Assembly (NCBI RefSeq): GCF_012516435.1
Contig: NZ_CP051216.1
Location: forward strand, 1,490,001 to 1,554,000
DNA length: 64,000 bases
Source of the DNA: Pseudodesulfovibrio sp. zrk46
Lineage (GTDB): Bacteria > Desulfobacterota > Desulfovibrionia > Desulfovibrionales > Desulfovibrionaceae
Direction: 5' to 3'
A program made the translations under genes and the position numbers. Shown here piece after piece: positions 16,244 to 23,238 of the stretch; position 1 is the first letter of the stretch, and each line of letters starts with the position of its first letter. The notes below the pieces were generated by a model. The model was not told where the DNA came from. It saw nothing but the letters and a program-made list of their open reading frames with translations, and made no database searches.

Positions 16244-16726
16244 GAATATTCCTCCTTGGAATGGGTTGATTGAGACCGTTTGCATTTCCTTTCGCCGGGC
16301 AATCTGACCGCTCGGCGAAAGCTATTTACGGGGCCGTTCCCCGAAACCGCTGTCAGCGTAAGCCCTGTTTTTGCGCCAAACCGTCTACGGGTGTGGCCGG
16401 ATATCCATTAGGCGTGAGAATGATGACATTTCCTATTGACTGGTTTTTTGATTTACCAATTTATCCATTCCAATTCGACTTCTGCCGTTCACGGAAATAA
16501 CCAACCATTCACCGTGTGCATCCCTGACCTCTCGTCGAAGTCCAACCGTTCACCGGCCGATTCGGGACCGTTCACCTAAAAATGATCACGGTTGCGTCCG
16601 CCTTTCTATAAATGTTACTCATCCAACGTGGCACCAGCTGCCACGGCCGGTCAGCCCGTGAGCGGGTTGCGGTCCGTCCTCAAATGGATTTCACGAGAGA
16701 GAAGATCAACGAAGTCAGGAGAGATC
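16244..16726 (+). other. Regulatory gap upstream of acs
   Basis: No credible gene lies in these 483 bases. The first 220 bases show nothing clear apart from short GC-rich inverted segments near 16300-16340. From 16465 a series of CCRTTCACC-like repeats begins, then TATAAA at 16607-16612 and a roughly 110-base leader. A perfect inverted pair GTGGCA/TGCCAC lies at 16628-16644. Confidence 0.6.
16465..16576 (+). promoter_or_regulatory. Phased CCRTTCACC repeats, likely activator-binding sites for acs
   Basis: Copies start at 16465 (CCATTCCAA, degenerate), 16485 (CCGTTCACGG), 16505 (CCATTCACCG), 16546 (CCGTTCACCGG) and 16568 (CCGTTCACCT). Intervals are 20, 20, 41 and 22 bases, close to whole multiples of two helical turns, so the sites would line up on one face of the DNA. 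The last copy ends about 30 bases before TATAAA, where no -35 box is found, as expected for an activator-dependent promoter. Confidence 0.6.
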
Positions 16727-18709
16727 ATGAGCGAAGAGAAGAAAATCGAGAGTTTGCAAAAAGAAGGACAGATATTTCAGCCGGATGCGGATATGCAGGG
16801 CCAGGCCTGGATCAAGTCCATGGAAGATTACGAGGCCGAGAACGAGCGCGCCCTGAACGACCCCGAAACCTACTGGGGCGAGCGCGCCAATGACCTTCTT
16901 TCCTGGTTCTCCGATTTCGACAAGGTATTGGAAGCGGATTACGACAAACCCGAATTCAAGTGGTTCTCAGGCGGCAAGACCAACGTCTCCTACAACTGCC
17001 TGGACCGTCATCTCACCGATGGCCGCCGCAACAAGGCAGCCCTCATCTGGCAGGGTGAGCCCGAAGAAGACACCCGCGTCTACACCTACCAGATGCTCCA
17101 CACCGAGGTGTGCCGCTTCGCCAACGTCCTCAAGAAGAAAGGCGTTAAGCGTGGCGACCGTGTTTCCCTGTACATGCCCATGATTCCCGAGCTGGCCATT
17201 GCCATGCTCGCCTGTACCCGCCTTGGTGCACCGCATTCCATCGTCTTTGCAGGTTTCTCCTCCATTGCGCTCCAGTCCCGCATCGAAGATGCCGAGGCCA
17301 AAGTGCTCGTCACTGCCGACGCCGTTCTGCGCGCTGGCAAGACCATCCCGCTCAAGCCCAACGCTGACGAAGCTCTCAAGGATTGTCCCTCTGTTGAGCA
17401 GTGCATCGTGGTTCAGCGTGGTGGCAACGAGATCAACATGGTCGAAGGCCGCGACTCCTGGTGGCACGACGAGATGACCGCCGAGGACATCACTTCCGAT
17501 TGTCCCTGTGAAGAGATGGAATCCGAAGATCCGTTGTTCATCCTTTACACCTCCGGTTCCACCGGCAAGCCCAAGGGTGTGCTGCACACCACCGGCGGCT
17601 ACCTGACTTACGCAGCCCACACCACCCAGTACGTGTTCGACGTGAAAGACGACGACGTTTACTGGTGTACAGCTGATATCGGCTGGATCACCGGTCACTC
17701 CTACATCGTGTACGGCCCCCTCGCTCTGGGCGCCACCTCCGTGATGTTCGAGGGCGTTCCGTCCTATCCGAAGCCGGACCGTTTCTGGCAGATCGTGGAC
17801 AAGTTCAAGGTCAATATTTTCTACACCGCACCTACCGTTATCCGCGCCCTCATGCGTGAAGGCGAAGAGTGGACCAAGCATTACGATCTCTCCTCGCTGC
17901 GTCTGCTCGGTTCGGTCGGTGAGCCCATCAACCCCGAAGCATGGCTCTGGTACCACAACAACATCGGCGGCGGTAAGCTGCCCATCGTGGATACCTGGTG
18001 GCAGACCGAGACTGGCGGTATCATGATCTCCGCCTTGCCGTACGCCACCCCGCTCAAGCCCGGTTCCGCCACTCGCGCGCTGCCCGGCATTTCCGCCAAG
18101 ATCGTTCGCCGCGACGGCTCTCCTGCCGATGCCAACGAAGGCGGGCACCTCATCATCGACAAGCCGTGGCCCGGCATGCTCCGCAATGTTTGGGGCAACC
18201 CCGAGCGTTACAAGTCCACCTACTTCGCCGGGTTCCCCGGAGCCTACGAAGCCGGTGACGGCGCCCGCGTGGACGATGACGGCTACTTCTGGATCATGGG
18301 TCGTCTTGATGACGTCATCAACGTCTCCGGTCATCGCATGGGTACCGCAGAGATCGAATCCGCCCTCGTGGCCCACGCCGACGTGGCCGAAGCCGCAGTC
18401 GTCGGTATGCCGCACGACATCAAGGGCGAGACCATTTACGCTTACGTCACCCTTAAGTCCGGCATCGAGCCCGACGACGATCTGATGAAGGAACTCAAGG
18501 TTTGGGTGCGCAAGGAAATCGGCCCCATCGCCACTCCCGAGTTCATCCAGTTCGCAGACGGTCTGCCCAAGACCCGCTCCGGCAAGATTATGCGTCGAGT
18601 GCTCCGCAAGATCGTTGAAGGTTCCGACGAGTTCGGTGATACCTCCACACTCGCCGATCCGGGTGTCGTGACCGATCTGGTCGAAGGAAACAAGGATTTG
18701 GTCAGCTAG
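16727..18709 (+). CDS. acs: Acetyl-CoA synthetase (AMP-forming)
   Basis: Protein of 660 residues, the normal family length. Converts acetate, ATP and CoA to acetyl-CoA through acetyl-AMP. The start at 16727 has CAGGAGAG upstream. Visible motifs: P-loop-like [29 protein letters not shown], the hinge region [13 protein letters not shown], and the catalytic Lys620 in RSGKIMRR, the residue acetylated by Pat-type enzymes. A Pat-like acetyltransferase lies 6 kb upstream. Monocistronic, behind phased repeats, with a strong terminator after it. In sulfate reducers it serves acetate activation. Confidence 0.97.
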   Translation: MSEEKKIESLQKEGQIFQPDADMQGQAWIKSMEDYEAENERALNDPETYWGERANDLLSWFSDFDKVLEADYDKPEFKWFSGGKTNVSYNCLDRHLTDGRRNKAALIWQGEPEEDTRVYTYQMLHTEVCRFANVLKKKGVKRGDRVSLYMPMIPELAIAMLACTRLGAPHSIVFAGFSSIALQSRIEDAEAKVLVTADAVLRAGKTIPLKPNADEALKDCPSVEQCIVVQRGGNEINMVEGRDSWWHDEMTAEDITSDCPCEEMESEDPLFILYTSGSTGKPKGVLHTTGGYLTYAAHTTQYVFDVKDDDVYWCTADIGWITGHSYIVYGPLALGATSVMFEGVPSYPKPDRFWQIVDKFKVNIFYTAPTVIRALMREGEEWTKHYDLSSLRLLGSVGEPINPEAWLWYHNNIGGGKLPIVDTWWQTETGGIMISALPYATPLKPGSATRALPGISAKIVRRDGSPADANEGGHLIIDKPWPGMLRNVWGNPERYKSTYFAGFPGAYEAGDGARVDDDGYFWIMGRLDDVINVSGHRMGTAEIESALVAHADVAEAAVVGMPHDIKGETIYAYVTLKSGIEPDDDLMKELKVWVRKEIGPIATPEFIQFADGLPKTRSGKIMRRVLRKIVEGSDEFGDTSTLADPGVVTDLVEGNKDLVS

Positions 18710-18732
18710 CCGAAGCCTTTCAGAGAGAGATA

Positions 18733-18768
18733 GAAGCCCCGTACCGAAAGGTGCGGGGCTTCGCTTTT
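18733..18768 (+). terminator. Intrinsic terminator of acs
   Basis: GAAGCCCCGTACC pairs with GGTGCGGGGCTTC around a GAAA loop, followed by GCTTTT. It sits 24 bases after the acs stop codon. Confidence 0.9.
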
Positions 18769-18776
18769 GGGAGATG

Positions 18777-19078
18777 GGAGGGTGGAACCGCCTGCGGCGG
18801 GATGAAGAATGAACTAGCAGGGCTTCCCGCCCTATCGCTGCTGTCGACAGCTCTAAAGCTCGAAGACTCGCTAAGATCTGACGCGCACCTGGCCAAAGGC
18901 CGAGGGCCTTTGGAATCCCGTCTGCGGCTGCCGCCGCAAAGTTAGGTAGAGACAGTTTTTTAAATACGTTTGGCCTCGAGCGAAGCGAGCGATAGAAAGT
19001 TTTGGAGATTCCTGAGAACCTTTTACAAAAGGTTCTTAGGTCGTCGAAGACGCCTCCCCGGCGAAAGGGCCCCGCAAG
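18777..19078. repeat. Interspersed intergenic repeat, copy B
   Basis: Segments match other copies: 18973-19062 (CCTCGAGCGAAGCGAGCGAT through GACGCCTCCCCGGCGA) is the reverse complement of the left half of copy A, and AGCAGGGCTTCCCGCCCT near 18815 matches copy C. Internal hairpins include GGCCAAAGGC-CGA-GGGCCTTTGG and GAACCTTTTACAAAAGGTTC. No gene is seen in the 18710-19148 gap. Confidence 0.75.
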
Positions 19079-19148
19079 GGGATTCTTTGCACCAGTTGCT
19101 ATGGTTGGCTGATGTGCTTACGGTGCAGCAAACACGATGGAGACAACT

Positions 19149-19595
19149 ATGAGCGAATATATCGAGAATCCATTTGAAGATGGGCATTGCTTCTTCTGCG
19201 GCCCTGACAATGCTGATGGGCTTAATCTCAAGTTCAAGCACGACAAGGAGGCCGGGGAAGTGGTCTGCGAGTATGTCCCGGAGCAGCGATTTCAGGGGCA
19301 GGGCCACGTCTTCCATGGTGGCATGCAGATGGGACTCCTCGATGAAGCCATGTGGTGGACAGGGTATGCCCAGACCGGCGTGAAGGAGGCTGTCACCATC
19401 AATGCGAGTTTTCGTTTTCTCCGACCCGTCTACATCGGTGAGCCTGTCACCATCGCCTGCAAGGTGAAGTCGTTTGAGAAAGGTTCTATCAAACTTTCAG
19501 GAGCCATCATCAACAAGGATGGAAAGAAGTGTACCGTGGTTCGGGGTGAATATCGCGTCATCACGGATCAGTATGAGACGGTGATTGAGCGGTGA
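19149..19595 (+). CDS. Hotdog-fold thioesterase (PaaI/4HBT type)
   Basis: Protein of 148 residues. The ATG at 19149 is chosen over 19137 because GGAG sits 6 bases upstream. The hotdog signature GHVFHGGMQMGLLDEAMWW holds the HGG loop and catalytic acidic residue, followed by strands TINASFRFLRPVYIG and GEYRVI. CFFCGPDN near residue 17 is a conserved extra Cys pair in this subgroup. Expected to hydrolyse acyl-CoA thioesters; the acyl group is unknown. Transcribed alone, with a terminator after it. Confidence 0.85.
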   Translation: MSEYIENPFEDGHCFFCGPDNADGLNLKFKHDKEAGEVVCEYVPEQRFQGQGHVFHGGMQMGLLDEAMWWTGYAQTGVKEAVTINASFRFLRPVYIGEPVTIACKVKSFEKGSIKLSGAIINKDGKKCTVVRGEYRVITDQYETVIER

Positions 19596-19632
19596 TGTGA
19601 CCGTTTTGGTCCATGGCGAGACCATATTTAAT

Positions 19633-19660
19633 AAAAAAGCCGCCTCAAGGGCGGCTTTTT
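19633..19660. terminator. Bidirectional terminator between thioesterase and the 19680 gene
   Basis: AAAAAGCCGCC pairs with GGGCGGCTTTTT around a TCA-type loop, giving a run of T on either strand. It serves both convergent genes. Confidence 0.9.
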
Positions 19661-19679
19661 GCGTTGATTTTGACCAAAA

Positions 19680-20129
19680 CTAGTTTCCAACGAACTCCAG
19701 ACGCTTGGCTCCGTCCTCTTCGATGATTTCGACAATGGCTTCCCAGCGCTTGAAGCAGTTGACCGTCAGTTCAGAAGGCTTTTCCAATTCCGAACGGGGG
19801 ATATGGATCTCGGCCACAACGAAATATTCCTTCACGAAGAGCAGACACCACGTTTCTTCGTCGACCTGGTGGTGCTTGAAGGGCATGCCGAACTGTGTCT
19901 TCAGTTCGGGGTAGGGCGTGTCGTGGGTGACCACACAGACCTCGTCAAAGTCGTAATATTCCAGGAAGCTATCGAGGGAAAAGGGCTTGTCGTGATCGTA
20001 GCGGTCACTGGCAAGCGCTTTGTGGAACCGATTGGCCACATAGGTATCGGTGTAGTCGAGCGTGAGGGCAGCAATGCCCGCCGTACTTACTACAAGAAAG
20101 ACAATTAATGCATACTTCCAACGAGTCAT
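19680..20129 (-). CDS. Membrane-anchored protein of unknown function
   Basis: Protein of 149 residues. The start at 20129 is preferred because GGGAGG lies 6 bases upstream; it would directly abut the alternative ATG at 20135. One N-terminal membrane segment (YALIVFLVVSTAGIAALTL) is followed by an acidic extracytoplasmic domain with YYDFDEVCVVTHDTPYPEL, HHQVDEETWCLLFV and CFKRWEAIVEIIEE. The two Cys in VCVV and WCLL could pair. No family is recognised. It is convergent with the thioesterase and divergent from amt. Confidence 0.65.
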   Translation of the reverse strand: MTRWKYALIVFLVVSTAGIAALTLDYTDTYVANRFHKALASDRYDHDKPFSLDSFLEYYDFDEVCVVTHDTPYPELKTQFGMPFKHHQVDEETWCLLFVKEYFVVAEIHIPRSELEKPSELTVNCFKRWEAIVEIIEEDGAKRLEFVGN

Positions 20130-20365
20130 GGTCATCCTCCCGACTGGAGTCTGCGGAATCATTAACTATTAATATACTCTCCTCAAGGTCGATGGTCAAA
20201 TGCCCCTCCTGAGCTGTCCTGAGCCTCGCCAGTGTCTATACACTCCTATCAAATATGTAATGGTCAAAAATTACAATTTTAGCATTTTTCGATTCAAATT
20301 TGCACTTTTGTCAATCTAAAGAAGTTCATTTTTGTATAAAACCAAGGAAAACAGCCAAAAAAAGT

Positions 20366-20381
20366 TGGCATCTGTTTTGCA
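20366..20381 (+). promoter_or_regulatory. Sigma-54 promoter of amt-glnB
   Basis: TGGCATCTGTTTTGCA has the GG (20367-20368) and GC (20379-20380) doublets exactly 12 bases apart, matching the -24/-12 consensus. Predicted transcription start is near 20392, only 14 bases before the ATG. The 100 bases upstream are strongly AT-rich, suitable for looping to an NtrC-type activator, but no clean NtrC palindrome is seen. Confidence 0.88.
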
Positions 20382-20405
20382 CATAGTGGGGCTCGGAGGT
20401 ATTCA

Positions 20406-21608
20406 ATGAATCTTGTAGACAACGCTTTCATCCTTATTTGTGCTGCCCTGGTCATGTTCATGACCCCGGGCCTGGCTCTGTTCTACGGCGGTCTGGTCCG
20501 CTCGAAAAACGTCCTTGCCACTATCATGCAGTCGTTCATCATGCTGGGATTGGTGTCCGTACTGTGGGCTATCTGTGGTTATTCTCTCTCCTTCGGTTCC
20601 GATATCGGCGGCCTCATCGGCGGTCTGGACTTCGCGTTCCTGAATGGTGTGGGAATGGACAACCTTAATTCCCCGGCAGACAATCTGCCTCACCTGACCT
20701 TTATGATTTTCCAGTGCATGTTCGCAGTCATCACCCCCGCACTGATCTCAGGCGCATTCGCCGAACGCATGAAGTTTGCCGGCTTCATGGTGTTCTCGGC
20801 CCTGTGGCTGATCCTGGTCTACGCCCCCATGTGCCACTGGGTCTGGGGCGGCGGCTGGATGGGTGAAATGGGCGCTCTTGACTTCGCTGGCGGCGCAGTC
20901 GTTCACATGAGCTCCGGTGCCGCGGCACTGTGTTGCGCCATCCTCATCGGTAAGCGCAAAGGCCATGGCTCCACTGCCTTTATCCCGCACAATCTGCCCA
21001 TGACCATTCTGGGCGCAGGCATCCTCTGGTTCGGTTGGTTCGGCTTCAATGCCGGCTCCGCTCTGGCTGCTGATGGCCTTGCAGCCAACGCATTCGTCAC
21101 CACACACATGGCTACCGCAGCCGCAGCCCTCTCCTGGATCGTTGCAGAGTGGATGCACGGCGGCAAAGCCACCACTCTGGGTGCCGCATCCGGCGCAGTC
21201 GCGGGTCTGGTCGCCATCACCCCGGCTGCCGGTTTCGTGACCCCCATGTGGGCCATCGTCATCGGTCTGGGCGCAGGCGTCATCTGCTACGGCGGCATCA
21301 TGCTCAAGAACAAGTTCGGTTACGATGACGCCCTCGATGTGGTCGGTATCCACGGTCTTGGCGGCACATACGGCGCTCTGGTCACTGGCGTATTCGCCAC
21401 TGTGGGCGCTGAAGGCCTCATCGCAGGCAACGCCAACCAGCTCTGGATCCAGTTCGTTTCCGTGGTCGCCACCTGGGCATTCTGTTTCGCCATGACCTTC
21501 ATCATCTTCAAGGTTGTCGACGCCACCATCGGCCTCAAGGCTTCTGACGAAGAGCAGGACAAGGGCATGGACATCGCTGAGCATTCTGAAACCGGCTATC
21601 AGTGGTAG
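20406..21608 (+). CDS. amt: Ammonium transporter
   Basis: Protein of 400 residues with eleven predicted membrane segments, forming the trimeric ammonium channel of the inner membrane. Family marks are PGLALFYGGLVRSKNVL, the pore twin-His residues in GGAVVHMSSG (near 166) and VGIHGLGG (near 318), and the periplasmic ammonium-site Trp/Phe region around ICGYSLSFG and FMIFQCMFA. The cytoplasmic tail ends DIAEHSETGYQW. GGAGG precedes the ATG. Followed by glnB, whose product plugs Amt when nitrogen is sufficient. Expression should depend on RpoN through the promoter at 20366. Confidence 0.97.
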   Translation: MNLVDNAFILICAALVMFMTPGLALFYGGLVRSKNVLATIMQSFIMLGLVSVLWAICGYSLSFGSDIGGLIGGLDFAFLNGVGMDNLNSPADNLPHLTFMIFQCMFAVITPALISGAFAERMKFAGFMVFSALWLILVYAPMCHWVWGGGWMGEMGALDFAGGAVVHMSSGAAALCCAILIGKRKGHGSTAFIPHNLPMTILGAGILWFGWFGFNAGSALAADGLAANAFVTTHMATAAAALSWIVAEWMHGGKATTLGAASGAVAGLVAITPAAGFVTPMWAIVIGLGAGVICYGGIMLKNKFGYDDALDVVGIHGLGGTYGALVTGVFATVGAEGLIAGNANQLWIQFVSVVATWAFCFAMTFIIFKVVDATIGLKASDEEQDKGMDIAEHSETGYQW

Positions 21609-21662
21609 TCAGCTAGGCGATGGAGGCCCGATTGTCGCGTTGCTCATCAACCTCAAACCCTT

Positions 21663-21679
21663 GCGTACGAGGAGTACGC
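21663..21679 (+). other. Small hairpin in the amt-glnB gap
   Basis: GCGTAC and GTACGC flank a 5-base loop within the 154-base gap between amt and glnB. It lacks a T-tract, so read-through is likely; it may adjust relative expression or protect the mRNA end. Confidence 0.35.
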
Positions 21680-21696
21680 GTCGGTCTTGAGCTTGA

Positions 21697-22101
<405 letters not shown>

Positions 22102-22103
22102 TG

Positions 22104-22255
22104 AAGAGGAAAGGATGCCGCCTTTTGGCGGGATCAAAATCGGATTAGCAGGGCTTCCCACCCTGCATCCGGCCTGAGGCATAGTGCCTCGGGAATCCCG
22201 TTCTGTGCCTTTGGCACAACCAACTCCGCGCTGAAGGCGCAGAATGGGATGATAC
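22104..22255. repeat. Interspersed intergenic repeat, copy C (degenerate)
   Basis: AGCAGGGCTTCCCACCCTGC and GCCGCCTTTTGGCGGGATCA parallel copy B at 18790-18835; hairpins GAGGCATAGTGCCTC and GTGCCTTTGGCAC follow. The conserved right end CCGCCGGAGGCGAAATCACC is missing, so this is a relic or a truncated form. Confidence 0.55.
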
Positions 22256-22330
22256 AACTTTGCCATAACCCGTAACCCGTAACCTCACCAACTCCCATTT
22301 GTCCGGTCATCATCCCAGACCGGGCTGGAA

Positions 22331-22481
22331 TCGGTCCACCCCTGAGCGGTTTGAGAGTCCCGAGCAGGCAGCCGACCGAATCACGCCGCAAGAGCGGCAG
22401 CCGCCCCAGACCCCAAACTGGGGCGGCACGGCCCGCCGGGGCACCTGAACCAAACCCTCCCGGCGGGCCGCCCCATTTTTT
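22331..22481 (+). ncRNA. Structured leader or small RNA upstream of the lipoprotein-glnD unit
   Basis: Four consecutive stems are seen: TCGGTC (22331) with GACCGA (22374) enclosing a CCTG/CAGG stem; GCCGC-AAGA-GCGGC at 22385-22398; GCCGCCCCAG (22400) with CTGGGGCGGC (22418); and CGGCCCGCCGGG (22429) with CCCGGCGGGCCG (22459), followed by CCCCATTTTTT. The terminator helix can extend by pairing TGGGGC (22419-22424) with GCCCCA (22470-22475), which would break the preceding stem. This is the geometry of a conditional terminator. It matches no RNA family I can recognise (not SRP, 6S, tmRNA or RNase P by their conserved cores). Confidence 0.55.
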
Positions 22482-22626
22482 CTTGTGTGCGCAATTGTTG
22501 TCCGACCTGCACCAACGCTGCCCGGACTGCGGGCAGACATAAATGGCTGACAAAGGGGTAAAGTATGTCACAAGCGGCATACCGGGCTTGCACATGAATG
22601 GCATGACATGTGATATCAATTTCACC

Positions 22627-23235
22627 ATGCAGAACATCATCGCCCGAATTATCCCTGTGTTTATGGTCGCGCTGCTCCTTGCGGGGTGCGCCCATTATCC
22701 TCTGAACATGACCGAAGAGGAGTGGACCCGCCTCTCGCCACAGCAGCAGATGGACGCCCGCGAACGGCAGGCCAGGCTCGATCAGGAGCGCGCCATTGAA
22801 ATGGAAAAGGTGCGCCTTGAGCAGGCTCGCAAAGAGGCAGAGCAGACCCGGCTGGAAGAACAGCAGGAGATTGAGGCGGGCATGATCGCCAAATACACTG
22901 GCGTATGCATTGGCGGCTCCCGTTGCCCCGGTGGCGAAAAGGAGCACATCTACAGCCTTGGTCAGTTTGCCTATGTGGATAAGATCGTGTTCAAGGCCCA
23001 TGACAACATCGGCAAGAAGCACAACGCCACTGTAGATATCTTTGCCGACCGCATCCCGGTTGCCGAAAATGTGGACATCAAGCAGCACGGATCGGACCAC
23101 ACGTTTTTCGTGGGTGAGATCACCCGCAACATCATCGTCAAGGTCCACAACGACGATGAAGTGAAGATTACGGAACTCAGAATTTACGGTTCGCCCCTGA
23201 AACTGGATAAGCCACGAATCATCATCAAGCAGTAG
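22627..23235 (+). CDS. Lipoprotein with Glu/Gln-rich coiled coil, cotranscribed with glnD
   Basis: Protein of 202 residues if the ATG at 22627 is used, which gives a clean lipoprotein signal (MQNIIARIIPVFMVALLLAGC); an in-frame ATG at 22543 would add a polar leader. Neither has a strong ribosome binding site. After the lipidated Cys come a charged coiled coil (residues 35-85: QQQMDARERQARLDQERAIE) and a beta-rich C-terminal domain (HIYSLGQFAYVDKIVFKAHD, ATVDIFADRIPVAENVDIKQ, LRIYGSPLKL). The C-terminal part looks like a carbohydrate-binding or beta-sandwich fold. Only 3 bases separate it from glnD. Function unknown. Confidence 0.75.
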   Translation: MQNIIARIIPVFMVALLLAGCAHYPLNMTEEEWTRLSPQQQMDARERQARLDQERAIEMEKVRLEQARKEAEQTRLEEQQEIEAGMIAKYTGVCIGGSRCPGGEKEHIYSLGQFAYVDKIVFKAHDNIGKKHNATVDIFADRIPVAENVDIKQHGSDHTFFVGEITRNIIVKVHNDDEVKITELRIYGSPLKLDKPRIIIKQ

Positions 23236-23238
23236 CCT

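Noticed and set aside
16628..16644. TGGCAC...TGC as a sigma-54 promoter for acs
   Set aside because: GG and GC doublets are 10 rather than 12 bases apart; it is better read as an inverted repeat GTGGCA/TGCCAC.
16967..18415. 482-codon open frame opposite acs
   Set aside because: High-GC codon bias of acs keeps the antisense frame open; no start signal or domain pattern.
22331..22481. SRP, 6S, tmRNA or RNase P RNA gene
   Set aside because: The conserved cores of these RNAs were looked for by eye on both strands and not found.
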